Notes: a model not told the origin generated them from the letters alone. A stretch of DNA of 64,000 nucleotides from Bacteroidales bacterium (GCA_017509755.1 JAFWOY010000008.1:78467-142466), one strand, 5' to 3'; shown: positions 8,942-18,318, counted from the stretch's first letter. Numbers and translations: made by a program.

Positions 8942-10561
8942 TTATTTTGATTTGTTTCCTTGTAGCAGCACGGAAGCATTGGCAAGTGCCTCCGGGGTGA
9001 TGTCCGAGCCACTGAGCATACGGGCAATCTCGCGGACCCGGTCCGGTCCGGCCAGCAAGCGGATATCCGTGCGCGGCCCCTCCGGTCCGGCTTCCTTGTA
9101 AACCAGCAAATGAGAGGTACCTTTACTGGCCACCTGGGGAAGATGCGTAATGGCGAACACTTGCATCCGCTCCCCCATTTCCGCAATCATTTGCCCCATC
9201 TTTTCGGCCACACTGCCGGAAATACCGGTATCGATCTCGTCGAAGATCAGCGTCGGCATGCCCTGGTAATGGGCCAACAGCGCCTTGATGCAGAGCATGA
9301 TGCGTGACAGTTCGCCACCGCTGGCACACTTGGAGAGCGGCAGGAGGCCGCGGCCGTTGGCATCGAACAGGAAGGCCGTCTCATCTTTCCCGTCCGGACC
9401 CGGAACCGGTCGTTCCTCCACCTGCACGGCAAATTGCGCGCGCGGCATTTCGAGGGACCGGATCCGTTCCTGCAGCAGCGCTGCGAGGCCCGGTGCAGCT
9501 TTCATGCGGGCAGCGTGCAGGGCATCGGCTGCTTTCACACAGTCCGCTTCCAGCTTCGACACCTTTTTGGCAAGTTGATCCCGCTCCAGCCGGTCATCCA
9601 GGGCAGCGCCCAACCGGGTTGCCAGTTCATCGCGCCGGGCGATCAGTTCGGCAACCGACGTAACATCAAACTTGCGCATCAGGCCATACAGTTGGGAAAG
9701 GCGGTTTTCCACCTCTTCCAGCCGCTGGGGCGAGAACTGGATGCGCTCGCCGCGCACAGTCACTTCGTCCCGGACATCCTTGAGTTCAATCCGGGCCGAA
9801 TCCAAGCGGGCACGCAGGTCTTCAAATTCGGGATAGTGGGGTGTCACCCGCTCCAGCGAGGACACCATTTCTTTCAAACTGGCTTCCAACGACAGCTCCG
9901 TACCTTCAAAAAGCTGCTCTACGCGGGCAACTTGTTCCTTGACGGATTCTGCATAAGCCAGGCGCCCTTGCTCTTCTTCCAGGGCTTCGAGTTCTCCCTC
10001 CCGCAACGCGGCCTCATCCAGTTGTTGGAACTGGAATTCCAGGTAATCCTGCTCGCGTCGGGCTGCATCGATGCGCGCATCCATTTCCCGAAGGGTTTTC
10101 CCGGCATCCAACCAGTCCTGCCAGGTTTGCCGGTAGGCGGCGACTTCCGCGGTGATACCGGCATAACTGTCGAGCACGGTCCGTTGGAAATCCCGCTCGG
10201 ACAGCAGCAACTGCTGATGTTGGGAATGGATGTCGATCAGGCGGGACGCCGCTTCACGCAGCTGATCCACGCCGGCGGGTTCGTCATCGATAAAACTGCG
10301 GGAACGGCCCTGCGGGGAAACGACGCGCCGGAAAGGGCGCTCCTGACCGTCTTCTTCGAAGACCGCCTCAACCACGCAGTTGCGGGTACGGTCCTTTAGG
10401 ACGGACACGTCGCTCCGGCCACCCAGCGCCAGGGATAGGGCGCCGAGCAGAATGGATTTGCCGGCACCGGTCTCACCGGTAATGATGACCAGACCACCCG
10501 GAAAAGAGATATCCAGGTGGTCGATCAATGCATAGTTCTCGATGAGGAGCCTCCGTAACAT
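8942..10561 (-). CDS. recN: DNA repair protein RecN
   Basis: 539 residues, SMC-like ATPase acting in double-strand-break repair. The Walker A motif GETGAGKS is at residues 29-36, right after the N-terminal ENYALID typical of RecN. The centre (about 150-370) is a charged coiled coil. The C-terminal head has the signature [18 protein letters not shown] and Walker B ([12 protein letters not shown]), followed by the RecN-specific [11 protein letters not shown]. It starts 12 bases after omega stops, so it is probably the tail of the trxB-bamD-rpoZ-recN run. Cytoplasmic, nucleoid-associated. No defects are seen. Confidence 0.96.
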   Translation of the reverse strand: MLRRLLIENYALIDHLDISFPGGLVIITGETGAGKSILLGALSLALGGRSDVSVLKDRTRNCVVEAVFEEDGQERPFRRVVSPQGRSRSFIDDEPAGVDQLREAASRLIDIHSQHQQLLLSERDFQRTVLDSYAGITAEVAAYRQTWQDWLDAGKTLREMDARIDAARREQDYLEFQFQQLDEAALREGELEALEEEQGRLAYAESVKEQVARVEQLFEGTELSLEASLKEMVSSLERVTPHYPEFEDLRARLDSARIELKDVRDEVTVRGERIQFSPQRLEEVENRLSQLYGLMRKFDVTSVAELIARRDELATRLGAALDDRLERDQLAKKVSKLEADCVKAADALHAARMKAAPGLAALLQERIRSLEMPRAQFAVQVEERPVPGPDGKDETAFLFDANGRGLLPLSKCASGGELSRIMLCIKALLAHYQGMPTLIFDEIDTGISGSVAEKMGQMIAEMGERMQVFAITHLPQVASKGTSHLLVYKEAGPEGPRTDIRLLAGPDRVREIARMLSGSDITPEALANASVLLQGNKSK

Positions 10562-10573
10562 CTGGCGAAGCGC

Positions 10574-10891
10574 CTATTCTGCCTTCCGGTAGTAAATCTT
10601 GCCGTCCTGGAATTCTTTGGTCGCAATCAGGACCGGCTTGGGCAGACGCTCGTAGTATTTGGAGATCTCAATCTGTTCGCGGTTTTCAAACGTCTCTTCG
10701 AGGGTGTCGGCATAGTTGGAGAATTCCTCCAGTTTGTGGTTGAGTTCCTGCTTGATGTCGGCGGCAATCTGGTTCGAACGTTTGGCGATGATCATCACAC
10801 TCTCATAGACATTGCCGGTCGGGGCGGCGAAATCCGCCAGATTCCGGGTGACGGTGTTGACGGGCACCTGCGCGATTTTCTGGTTATCCAT
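10574..10891 (-). CDS. rpoZ: RNA polymerase omega subunit (Bacteroidota Rpb6-like)
   Basis: 105 residues. The segment TGNVYESVMIIAKRSNQIAAD is the conserved omega/Rpb6 helix that latches the beta-prime C-terminus; the remainder is the long helical tail seen in Bacteroidota omegas (EEFSNYADTLEETF, KPVLIATKEFQDGKIYY). The gene overlaps the bamD stop by eight bases, indicating translational coupling. Placement between bamD and recN is common in this phylum. Identification rests on the helix motif plus the conserved neighbourhood. Confidence 0.88.
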   Translation of the reverse strand: MDNQKIAQVPVNTVTRNLADFAAPTGNVYESVMIIAKRSNQIAADIKQELNHKLEEFSNYADTLEETFENREQIEISKYYERLPKPVLIATKEFQDGKIYYRKAE

Positions 10892-11699
10892 TTTCGTTAT
10901 CTTTTTTCAATAGTTTCTGCACTTTATTGTAGAGTCCTTCCAATTCCTTGATATGCTTGGACTCGGGATATTCGCTCACGATGTTGAAATAGTCATCCAC
11001 AAAGACCAGGTAGCGCTCACGCTGCTTGGAGGGGACGCTGTTGTAAGCGTATTTGTAGGCGGCCATGGCCGTATAGTAGAGGATCTCTTCGCGGTAGCGG
11101 TTGTCCGCATTGGCTTTCAGCACATTCTTCAGCGCATAGTGAGCGGCCAGGTAATCCTCCATGTGGTAATAGAGGTGCGCGGACTTGAAAGCTTTAAGTT
11201 CAAGCCGGTCGTTCAGGTCGTCCATCATCGCGGCCACCTGGTCGTGGTACTTCGACTGGGGATTCTCGATCTGGAAGATATTCATCGCGGAGAGGGCCCG
11301 ATAAGTGGGCATCGGGTCGAGTTCATAGCGGTAAGTGCCCCGATACAGGCAGTCCAGGTGCAAGAACTTCGCCTCTTCGGTAAACGGACTCATCGGGAAC
11401 GTATTGATGAACTCCTGGAGGTTGCTTTCGGCCGTGACATAGTCGCCGTAGCGGTAATTGCTCAATCCCCAATAGAACTGGACCGTATCGTCCTGCGCGG
11501 TACCCTTGGTGGCCATCGTCAGCGACTCGAACGTCTCGGCAGCCTTGGAATACTTCTTGGCTTCGAAAAGTTCGAAAGCCATCTTGTACTTGGCCGGGAT
11601 GTCACTGCCATAGAAGACAGCATCGTATTGCGACTTGCAGGACGCGAGCAGGGCGAGGGCGGCCAGGGCCGCGAAGAGGATTCTGGAACGCATTATCAT
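10884..11699 (-). CDS. bamD: Outer-membrane assembly lipoprotein BamD
   Basis: 271 residues. The N-terminal signal ends in a lipobox (ALLASC), so the mature protein is anchored by its N-terminal Cys. Repeated TPR helices follow (KYKMAFELFEAKKYSKAAET, YRYGDYVTAESNLQEFINTF, FTEEAKFLHLDCLYRGTYRY), the BamD layout. BamD is the essential lipoprotein partner of BamA in the BAM complex, so both core BAM components are in this window, 8 kb apart. A start two codons later (MRSRIL) is equally possible. It begins immediately after the trxB stop and overlaps rpoZ at its end. Confidence 0.9.
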   Translation of the reverse strand: MIMRSRILFAALAALALLASCKSQYDAVFYGSDIPAKYKMAFELFEAKKYSKAAETFESLTMATKGTAQDDTVQFYWGLSNYRYGDYVTAESNLQEFINTFPMSPFTEEAKFLHLDCLYRGTYRYELDPMPTYRALSAMNIFQIENPQSKYHDQVAAMMDDLNDRLELKAFKSAHLYYHMEDYLAAHYALKNVLKANADNRYREEILYYTAMAAYKYAYNSVPSKQRERYLVFVDDYFNIVSEYPESKHIKELEGLYNKVQKLLKKDNENG

Positions 11700-12632
11700 C
11701 TAAAGCTTTGACAAAATATATCTTTCTGCATCAAGGGCCGCCCGGCAGCCGCTGCCGGCAGCCGCGATGGCCTGGCGATACTGCGGATCCTGAACGTCGC
11801 CGGCGGCGAAAACGCCCTCCACGTTGGTGCGGGAGCTCTTGCCGTCGGTCAGGATATAGCCATTCTCATCGGTATCGATCCAAGGCTTGAAGAGGTCCGA
11901 CTGCGGATGGTGGCCAATAGCCAGGAAAAAACCGTCCAGTGGCTTTTCAAACACTTCCCCGCTCTTGCGGACAAGCCGCACGCCGGTTACACCGTTGGCA
12001 TCGCCCAGCACTTCCTGGGTCTGGCATTCCCAGAGGATCTCGATGTTCTCCGTATTCATGACCCGCTCCTGCATTGCTTTCGAGGCCCTGAGGACATTGC
12101 GCCGGACGATCATATAGACCTTGCGGCACAAATGGGCCAGGTAGGTAGCCTCTTCGCAAGCTGTATCACCGCCGCCTACCACTGCAACATCTTTGCCACG
12201 GTAGAAGAAGCCGTCGCAAGTGGCGCAGGCAGAAACGCCCATACCCCGGTACTTGTCTTCACTCGGCAAGCCCAGATACTTGGCCGTTGCACCGGTCGCG
12301 ATGATCAGGGTCTCGGCCAGGATCGTCTCAGACTCGTCAACCGTCACACGGAACGGACGCTGGGAGAGGTCGACTGCCGTCACATACCCGGGACGCACGT
12401 CGGCGCCCAGATTGACGGCCTGCTCCCGCATCGCGGCCATCAACTGATTGGCATCGACACCCTCCGGATAACCCGGAAAGTTCTCGATGACCGTCGTGGT
12501 GGTCAGCTGGCCACCGGGCTGAAGGCCCTCATACAGAATAGGATTCAAAGCGGCACGGGATGCGTATATCGCGGCGGTATAGCCGGCAGGGCCGCTACCG
12601 ATAATCAGACATTGGGTCGTATTGTTCGCCAT
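11700..12632 (-). CDS. trxB: Thioredoxin reductase
   Basis: 310 residues from MANNTTQCLIIGSGPAGYTA; a start six codons earlier is open but lies beyond the family N-terminus. This is the FAD/NADPH enzyme that keeps thioredoxin reduced. The N-terminal FAD-binding motif is GSGPAGYTAA, the redox-active pair is CATC at residues 136-139, the NADPH-binding motif is VVGGGDTACEEA, and the C-terminal FAD motif is GVFAAGDVQDPQYRQA. A TAACTTTG promoter box lies 22 bases upstream. The window also codes for several TlpA-type thioredoxins that ultimately depend on this pathway. Confidence 0.96.
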   Translation of the reverse strand: MANNTTQCLIIGSGPAGYTAAIYASRAALNPILYEGLQPGGQLTTTTVIENFPGYPEGVDANQLMAAMREQAVNLGADVRPGYVTAVDLSQRPFRVTVDESETILAETLIIATGATAKYLGLPSEDKYRGMGVSACATCDGFFYRGKDVAVVGGGDTACEEATYLAHLCRKVYMIVRRNVLRASKAMQERVMNTENIEILWECQTQEVLGDANGVTGVRLVRKSGEVFEKPLDGFFLAIGHHPQSDLFKPWIDTDENGYILTDGKSSRTNVEGVFAAGDVQDPQYRQAIAAAGSGCRAALDAERYILSKL

Positions 12633-12654
12633 ACTATGGGATTGTTTCAACCTG

Positions 12655-12662
12655 CAAAGTTA
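12655..12662 (-). promoter_or_regulatory. Candidate trxB promoter -7 box
   Basis: Minus-strand TAACTTTG, 22 bases before the trxB start and overlapping the stop of the upstream membrane-protein gene. It fits TAnnTTTG. No clear -33 TTTG is visible. Confidence 0.4.
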
Positions 12663-13601
12663 ATGATTTTTTCGCTTGTCGGTCAGATAAAACTCAAGAC
12701 GTTGTTCCCAGACCAGGACGATGGACATCGCCCAACGGGCCAGGAGCAGAATCCACCAGACAGCGCCACAGGCCGTCAGCAGCAGCAGGTCTTCCAGATT
12801 GCTGTGGGAAATGCAGATATGCGTATCGAGCAGGAGGACATCGCGCCGGCTTACGCCGCCCCGGTCCATCTCGTCGAGCATCGCCGCCGCACCGTAGCCT
12901 AGGCCGATGATATTGGCTACGATCCAGAGGAAAACCACATTCGAAGGCAGGCCGAACACCCGCATGAGCGGACGGAACACCTTCGCGATCTTTTCCATGA
13001 TGCCGAACTCGCGGAGCATGCGCTGCAGGATGTTCAGGGTATAGATGATGGCGATCATCATCAGTACCAGTTTCAGCGCAGACAGGAACCACTCCCAGAG
13101 CGTGGGCCACCAGGGCGCCCGCGGGCCGCTTTCAATGGTTTCCAACGTCAGGTTCGCCGTTCCGGGCAGGATCTGGTTGAGCACGATACCCAGGATGAAT
13201 GCGCACAAAGTACGGATAATCACCATCCGGACACCGTTGGCTCCCGTCTTTTTGAGGACAGCTGTCTCCAGAACCATCGAGTGCGAACACATGACCATGG
13301 TGCAGAGGATTGTCAAGGCGCGCCAGTCCAGTTCCAGTGTCGTCATCACGGCGATGCAGGAATACACATTCACGAAATAGCCGGAAACATAGGCCAACGC
13401 AGTAGCCCCCGGCAAGCCGAAAATACGGAACACGGGGCTCACGGCATTGGAGATCCAGGGCAGGATCTGGAAATACTTGAGCAGCATCATCGCAAACGAC
13501 ACCGCAACCGTGATCTTGATGATCCAGATGCAGGTCTTCGTCGTGGAAGGAAGCACTTCCTTCACGCATTTGATCAGGCGTTCCTTGGTTTCGGTCTTCA
13601 T
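12660..13601 (-). CDS. Nucleoside-recognition (Gate) domain membrane protein
   Basis: 313 residues with about seven to eight hydrophobic helices, for example CIWIIKITVAVSFAMMLLKY and VFLWIVANIIGLGYGAAAML. Two repeats carry the glycine-rich Gate motif: GLPGATALAYVSGYFVNVYS near residue 65 and GLPSNVVFLWIVANIIGLGY near residue 215. Such proteins are related to spore maturation proteins SpmA/SpmB and to nucleoside transporters; the substrate is unknown. Upstream of it lies the divergent GDPD lipoprotein; downstream is trxB, 27 bases away with its own promoter box. Inner membrane. Confidence 0.75.
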   Translation of the reverse strand: MKTETKERLIKCVKEVLPSTTKTCIWIIKITVAVSFAMMLLKYFQILPWISNAVSPVFRIFGLPGATALAYVSGYFVNVYSCIAVMTTLELDWRALTILCTMVMCSHSMVLETAVLKKTGANGVRMVIIRTLCAFILGIVLNQILPGTANLTLETIESGPRAPWWPTLWEWFLSALKLVLMMIAIIYTLNILQRMLREFGIMEKIAKVFRPLMRVFGLPSNVVFLWIVANIIGLGYGAAAMLDEMDRGGVSRRDVLLLDTHICISHSNLEDLLLLTACGAVWWILLLARWAMSIVLVWEQRLEFYLTDKRKNH

Positions 13602-13679
13602 GGGATGGCAGGCTGACAGCTATCCTGCAAATGTATTGAATATATCGGGATTGACAAAATACCGTCCCGACTTTTTCGC

Positions 13680-13687
13680 TATCTTTG
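13680..13687 (+). promoter_or_regulatory. Candidate promoter -7 box for the GDPD lipoprotein
   Basis: TATCTTTG, 18 bases before the start codon, fits TAnnTTTG. The only upstream TTG (TTGAC at 13651) is 26 bases away, further than the usual 19-21. Confidence 0.4.
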
Positions 13688-13705
13688 CGGAAAGCGCATA
13701 AAACT

Positions 13706-14494
13706 ATGAAGAACATATTCCTTTTCCTGCTGATGGGCTGCACGCTGGCCGCCTGCAGCAAACCTGCCGGACCGCAGGTCGTCGCCCACCGCGGCTACTG
13801 GAAAGCCGAGGGAGCCGCCCAGAATTCCATTGCATCGCTCCTGGCCGCCGGCCGCATCGGGGCCTACGGCTCCGAGTTCGACGTCAACCTGACGGCCGAC
13901 GGTATCCTGGTCGTCAACCACGATTTCACGTATCACGGCTACAAGATTTACGATACGCCATTCGAAGTCCTGCACAACGACACACTGCGCCTGTCCAACG
14001 GGGAGCTCATCCCAACCCTGGATGAGTATCTGGAAGCCTCGCTCCAGTATCCCGAAATGAAACTTGTCTTCGAACTCAAGAGCGAAGGCGATCCTGCTTA
14101 CGAAGCCCTTGCCGTCCCCGGCAGCGTGGAAGCCATCAAGAAGTACGGCGTCGAAGACCGCGTGGAATTCATCTCCTTCAGCCTGAGTGCCTGTGTGGAA
14201 TTCGCGAAGCTGATGCCCAAGTGCCGGGTCGAGTACCTCGGCGAAGAGGAACTAGCCCCCACCGAACTCAAGAAGATGGGCATCTCCGGTATCGATTACT
14301 ACTACCCTGTGTTCGACAAGCACCCGGAATGGATCCAGGAAGCCCATGACCTGGGAATGATTGTCAACGCCTGGACAGTCAATCAGGAGGAAGACATCGT
14401 CCGCATGCTCCAACTCGGCGTGGACCACATCACGACCAACGAACCCGAACTGGCCCAGCGGTTGATCGCTGCTTTTGAAAAGAGTAAGAAGTAA
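13706..14494 (+). CDS. Glycerophosphodiester phosphodiesterase lipoprotein
   Basis: 262 residues from MKNIFLFLLMGCTLAACSKP, which gives a lipobox (LAAC). The GDPD fold is clear: VVAHRGYWKAEGAAQNSIAS with the catalytic His and Arg near residue 30, EFDVNLTADGILVVNHDFTY with the metal-binding Glu/Asp and the second catalytic His, ELKSEG in the middle, and the C-terminal NAWTVNQEEDI and DHITTNEPE. It hydrolyses glycerophosphodiesters to glycerol-3-phosphate and an alcohol, probably in the periplasm, to salvage headgroups. It is a single gene facing tRNA-Phe, separated by a strong bidirectional terminator. Confidence 0.92.
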   Translation: MKNIFLFLLMGCTLAACSKPAGPQVVAHRGYWKAEGAAQNSIASLLAAGRIGAYGSEFDVNLTADGILVVNHDFTYHGYKIYDTPFEVLHNDTLRLSNGELIPTLDEYLEASLQYPEMKLVFELKSEGDPAYEALAVPGSVEAIKKYGVEDRVEFISFSLSACVEFAKLMPKCRVEYLGEEELAPTELKKMGISGIDYYYPVFDKHPEWIQEAHDLGMIVNAWTVNQEEDIVRMLQLGVDHITTNEPELAQRLIAAFEKSKK

Positions 14495-14523
14495 CATCCA
14501 TCTGAAAGATCGAAAAGACACAA

Positions 14524-14556
14524 AAAGCCCCTCTCAGCCAGGCTGAGAGGGGCTTT
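14524..14556. terminator. Bidirectional intrinsic terminator
   Basis: Perfect 16-base arms, AAAGCCCCTCTCAGCC (14524-14539) and its complement (14541-14556), one base apart, flanked by A and T runs. It serves the GDPD gene from the left and tRNA-Phe from the right. Confidence 0.85.
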
Positions 14557-14558
14557 CG

Positions 14559-14631
14559 TGGTGCTGGGAAGAATCGAACTGCCGACACATGGATTTTCAG
14601 TCCATTGCTCTACCATCTGAGCTACAGCACC
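14559..14631 (-). tRNA. tRNA-Phe (GAA)
   Basis: The 73-base minus-strand cloverleaf has acceptor stem GGTGCTG/CAGCACC, D-arm GCTCAGATGGTAGAGC, anticodon loop CTGAAAA with anticodon GAA, T-arm with GTTCGATTC, and discriminator A. CCA is not encoded. A perfect terminator follows and a TTTG-N18-TACCTTTG promoter precedes it. Confidence 0.97.
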
Positions 14632-14643
14632 GCGATGGGACTG

Positions 14644-14673
14644 CAAAGGTAAGTATTTTTTTCTTTCTGCAAA
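14644..14673 (-). promoter_or_regulatory. tRNA-Phe promoter (TTTG-N18-TACCTTTG)
   Basis: Minus-strand TTTG (14673-14670), 18 bases, then TACCTTTG (14651-14644), 12 bases upstream of the tRNA 5' end. It matches the Bacteroidota consensus apart from spacing one base short. Confidence 0.6.
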
Positions 14674-14714
14674 AAATAATGTTAATTTCGCAGAAGAAAA
14701 ATTGTTCTGCCGCG

Positions 14715-16793
14715 ATGGCCATGGCTGAGGTGACGAGATATGTCGAGGTGCTGCTGCCTCTGAAACTGAGAAATACGCTGACCTACCGGATCCCGGAGGA
14801 AGAGATTGGTGTCGGCTCCTGGGTACTGGCCCCGTTGCGGGGGCACCAAGTGCTCGGCGTAGTGACGCGCGTGTGTGACAAAGCTCCGACTGATGTACGG
14901 CTTTCAACAATCGCATCCGTGACGGCTGTCCTTGACAAACCGGCGGTTTCAGAAGCGGAGCTGGCGTTCTGGCACGCGGTCGCCGACTATTATCTTTGTA
15001 CGCCCGGCGAAGTCTTCAAAGCCGCCTACAATGCCGGTTTGCAGAAGCAGCTGCAACTGCCCGCGAAAGAAAAAAAGCAGCGCGCGAAAAACAAAGTTCC
15101 TCCGCCCCATGAGGTCGTCCTCAATCCCCTCTCCGACAGCCAACAGAAAGCCCTCGGCCAGATTCGGAAAGGCTTTGGCGCGCACAAGCCCGTCCTGCTG
15201 CATGGAGCGACTGGAAGCGGTAAGACCGAAATCTATCTGCATCTGGCTGCTGAACAGCTGGCGCAGGGCCGCGACGTGCTCTATCTTGTTCCGGAAATCG
15301 CCGTCTCCCAACAACTCCGGCAACGCATCGAGGCCGTGTTCGGCGACCGGCTGCTGGTGTTCCATTCCCGGACGACAATACCGCAGCGCTACCGGGTCAT
15401 CGATACGCTGCGCCGCAATTCTTCACCCCGAATCCTGCTTGGCACCCGCTCCGCCGTCTTTCTCCCCTTCCGCCAGTTGGGTCTGGTGATTGTGGACGAG
15501 GAGCACGACCGTTCCTACAAACAAGATGACATGGCGCCCCGCTACAACGGGCGGGATGCTGCCCTGATGCTGGCTGCCCAGCGAGGCGCAGATGTGCTCC
15601 TGGGCAGCGCCACGCCCTCGCTCGAATCGCTCTTCAATGTCGAGACACGGAAATTTGCCCGGGCCCTCCTGCCGCAGCGCTATCATGGCGGCAGCGACCC
15701 CGTCATCGAAATCATCGATACGACTCAAGCCCGGCGTCTGGGGAACATGCAGGGATCTTTCTCCCGAAAATTACTGAAGGAGATGGCCGCCGTGCTGGCC
15801 GCGGGGCAGCAGGTCATGGTCTTCCGCTCGCGGCGGGCCTATGCCCCGACGGTCCAGTGTGAAGCGTGCGGCGAAGTGGCGACGTGCCCGCATTGCCATG
15901 TCGCCTTGAGTTACCACAAATTCAACAGCACGCTCTCCTGCCATTACTGCGGATATCATCGTCCATACACCCTGCGTTGCACTTCCTGTGGCGAAGTGGC
16001 GCTGGCCGAACGCGGCGCCGGCACCGAAAAGATCGAGGAAGAACTGCGCGAAGCTTTCCCCGAGCGCACGATTGTCCGTTTCGATGCCGATACGACGGAG
16101 AACAGGACCGCACAGGAACGGATGATCCGTGACTTCTCGGCGGGCCGGACTGACATTCTTGTCGGGACGCAGATGATTACCAAAGGCTTTGATTTTGAAC
16201 GGCTGGCGATGGTGGTCATCGTCAGTGCCGACAGTTTGTTCGCCGTGCAGGACTTCCGCAGCGACGAGCGCGCCTTCCAACTGCTCACGCAGTTGATGGG
16301 ACGTGCCGGCCGCCGGGGCCAGCAAGGGCGGATCGTCATCCAGACTTTCCAGCCAGACCACCCTGTCCTGCAGCGGCTGCAACAAGGCCAGACGCAGAAT
16401 ACCGGCGAAACCGCCGCCCTATTGGCCGAGCGGAAAGCATTCACCTATCCGCCTTATGTCCGGATGATCTCCGTCACTGTCAAAGACAAATACGAAGGCC
16501 GCGTCTGGAACGTCTGCCGCCTCATCCAGGAGGCGGCCCAGGCAATCGGCCTGAACGGCAGCGGAGAGATAGCTGGCTCTGGGGCCGGCCTCAGCGGCAA
16601 CGGCGAAATCGCCGGCCCGGTGACACCGGCGGTTGATGTCATCGCCGGCGAACACATCGCCCAATTCTGGATCAAACTGCCCCGGACCCGCTCGCTGGTC
16701 GCCACCAAACGCGCCCTCTACGAACGTCTGGACCAGATCGAACAGGATTTCAAGGGCCACACGGCTATCCTCATCGACGTCGATCCGGCCTAG
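14715..16793 (+). CDS. priA: Primosomal protein N', replication restart helicase
   Basis: 692 residues from MAMAEVTRYVEVLLPL; the frame is open back into the tRNA, so the first ATG after it is chosen. PriA reloads DnaB at stalled forks. Visible are the N-terminal 3'-end-binding domain (LPLKLRNTLTYRIPEE), Walker A GATGSGKTE, DEEHD, GSATPSLES, and the zinc-binding block with eight cysteines in CEACGEVATCPHC and CHYCGYHRPYTLRCTSCGE, then MGRAGRRGQQGRIVIQTFQP. Unusually, the C-terminal domain carries a Gly/Ser-rich insert with a near-repeat (GSGEIAG...GNGEIAG). The 3' end faces the esterase gene, 25 bases away. Confidence 0.96.
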   Translation: MAMAEVTRYVEVLLPLKLRNTLTYRIPEEEIGVGSWVLAPLRGHQVLGVVTRVCDKAPTDVRLSTIASVTAVLDKPAVSEAELAFWHAVADYYLCTPGEVFKAAYNAGLQKQLQLPAKEKKQRAKNKVPPPHEVVLNPLSDSQQKALGQIRKGFGAHKPVLLHGATGSGKTEIYLHLAAEQLAQGRDVLYLVPEIAVSQQLRQRIEAVFGDRLLVFHSRTTIPQRYRVIDTLRRNSSPRILLGTRSAVFLPFRQLGLVIVDEEHDRSYKQDDMAPRYNGRDAALMLAAQRGADVLLGSATPSLESLFNVETRKFARALLPQRYHGGSDPVIEIIDTTQARRLGNMQGSFSRKLLKEMAAVLAAGQQVMVFRSRRAYAPTVQCEACGEVATCPHCHVALSYHKFNSTLSCHYCGYHRPYTLRCTSCGEVALAERGAGTEKIEEELREAFPERTIVRFDADTTENRTAQERMIRDFSAGRTDILVGTQMITKGFDFERLAMVVIVSADSLFAVQDFRSDERAFQLLTQLMGRAGRRGQQGRIVIQTFQPDHPVLQRLQQGQTQNTGETAALLAERKAFTYPPYVRMISVTVKDKYEGRVWNVCRLIQEAAQAIGLNGSGEIAGSGAGLSGNGEIAGPVTPAVDVIAGEHIAQFWIKLPRTRSLVATKRALYERLDQIEQDFKGHTAILIDVDPA

Positions 16794-16818
16794 GATGCCG
16801 TTGCCCCATCGGGCAAGG

Positions 16819-17676
16819 TCAGCGGCTGAAGTTCCGCGTAGCGAAAGGCAGGGACATACGCAGGGCGGTGTGCCAGTATTCCCAGTTGTGGACGCCGTTG
16901 CGGACGCGGAGTTCGCAGGGAATGCCCTTCGCGCGCATCTTGAAATAGAACTCGGTGTTGATGCGCAGCAGGAAATCATCGTCGCCGCAATCGACAAACC
17001 ATTTGAGGGTCTTCAAGGCATCGATCGCAGCCTCGTCGGCTTCGTCCACGAACTTCAAGGCAGAATGATCCCGGACCGAGATGCTCGTGATGTACATTTT
17101 GTCCTGCCGTTGTTCGGGATCATCCGAGTCCTCCATCGGCTGGTCGAGCCAGGCGCTCATCGCGTAGCAACTGGAAAACAGGTTCGGGTGACGCTGGGCA
17201 TAGACGGTACTGCCACCACCGCCCATCGAGAGACCGGAAATGGCCCGCATGCCTTTTGAGCCGCCGCAACGGTATTTCGCCTCCACGATCGGCATCAATT
17301 CGCCAAAGAAGAAATCCTCGTAGGGGTTATCAACCACGTTGAAGTAGCCGTTCTGCACATGATGGGCGTCGGGATGACCGGCGCAGGGCATGATGACTAC
17401 CATCTTCGCGGCTTCGCCCGTCCCGATGAGTTCGTCGAGGATCACGTCGAGGCCGCCGACCTCCACCCAGTTCAAGTGGGTCCCGTAGAGGCCATGCAGG
17501 AGATAAAGCACGGGATACGACTGTCCGTCCTTATCGAAGCCGTCCGGCAGATAGACATTGACGGGGACATCACGCCCGAGCACCTTGCTAGCCAGGGTAT
17601 CGGTCAGGACACGGCTGCGGGCGGACAAAGCGCCGACGCACAGAAGCAGACAAACAACAAGGAGAAAACGTTTCAT
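16819..17676 (-). CDS. Secreted esterase, PF00756 (esterase D/feruloyl-esterase-like) family
   Basis: 285 residues with a signal peptide (MKRFLLVVCLLLCVGALSA). Alpha/beta-hydrolase fold: oxyanion region YPVLYLLHGLYGTHLNW, nucleophile elbow GLSMGGGG with Ser150, acid residue in WFVDCGDDDFL, and catalytic His in VHNWEYWH near the C-terminus. Family members deacylate carbohydrate esters (acetyl or feruloyl xylan) or acyl-thioesters; the substrate cannot be read from sequence. It follows a nitroreductase lipoprotein by three bases. With the epimerase, GH2 and aldo/keto reductase nearby, plant-polysaccharide breakdown is plausible but inferred. Confidence 0.82.
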   Translation of the reverse strand: MKRFLLVVCLLLCVGALSARSRVLTDTLASKVLGRDVPVNVYLPDGFDKDGQSYPVLYLLHGLYGTHLNWVEVGGLDVILDELIGTGEAAKMVVIMPCAGHPDAHHVQNGYFNVVDNPYEDFFFGELMPIVEAKYRCGGSKGMRAISGLSMGGGGSTVYAQRHPNLFSSCYAMSAWLDQPMEDSDDPEQRQDKMYITSISVRDHSALKFVDEADEAAIDALKTLKWFVDCGDDDFLLRINTEFYFKMRAKGIPCELRVRNGVHNWEYWHTALRMSLPFATRNFSR

Positions 17677-17679
17677 GAT

Positions 17680-18318
17680 TTACCAACGGTTATAGTGTAT
17701 TTTGTCGGGGTCCCATTTCTGTTTCGGCTCCGGGTTTTCAGCCGGATAGCCGACCGGAACGATGGCCAGCGGACAGACAGTCTCGGGCAGGCCGAGATAC
17801 GCCTTGATGCGTTCCACGCTCTTTTCATTGGGATAGCAGGAGAGCCATACGGCGCCCAGGTCGAGAGCCGTGGCGGCCAGCAGCAGATTCTCCGTCGCGG
17901 CGGAGCAGTCCTCATACCAATAATGATTGGGGATGACTTCCTGCTGGGCATCGGCAGCGGCATCGTGCGGCTTGCGCAGGCGGGTCGTTTCACCGCAGAC
18001 GATGATGACGGCCCCAGCCGTGGTGACCATCGATTTGTGACGTTCGCCTTCATAAAGGCCCGCCTTGACCTCGTCGTCCGTAATGACTACGAAACGCCAG
18101 GGCTGGATATTGGCGGCCGTCGGCGCAGCCATCGCGGCGTCGAGCAGCGTATTGATTTGCTCCTCTGAAAGTTTCTCGCCCGTAAAAGCCCGGATGCTGG
18201 TCCGCGCCTTGATGACTTCGAGTGCCCCCTTCTGGGCAGGCTGTGGATCATTGCCCGTGCAGGAAGTGCCCAGCAGGACGATTGCTGCAAGTGCTAAAAA
18301 GGAAAACAATTTTTTCAT
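17680..18318 (-). CDS. Nitroreductase-family lipoprotein
   Basis: 212 residues. The N-terminus MKKLFSFLALAAIVLLGTSC is a lipoprotein signal, unusual for this FMN enzyme family but seen in Bacteroidota. The nitroreductase core follows: KARTSIRAFTGEKLSEEQIN, AAMAAPTAANIQPWRFVVIT (FMN contact region), LLLAATALDLGAVWLSCYP, and LAIVPVGYPAE near the end. It probably reduces a flavin-accessible substrate at the membrane surface. Start and upstream stop overlap as ATGA, so it is translationally coupled to the lipoprotein gene before it. Confidence 0.85.
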   Translation of the reverse strand: MKKLFSFLALAAIVLLGTSCTGNDPQPAQKGALEVIKARTSIRAFTGEKLSEEQINTLLDAAMAAPTAANIQPWRFVVITDDEVKAGLYEGERHKSMVTTAGAVIIVCGETTRLRKPHDAAADAQQEVIPNHYWYEDCSAATENLLLAATALDLGAVWLSCYPNEKSVERIKAYLGLPETVCPLAIVPVGYPAENPEPKQKWDPDKIHYNRW

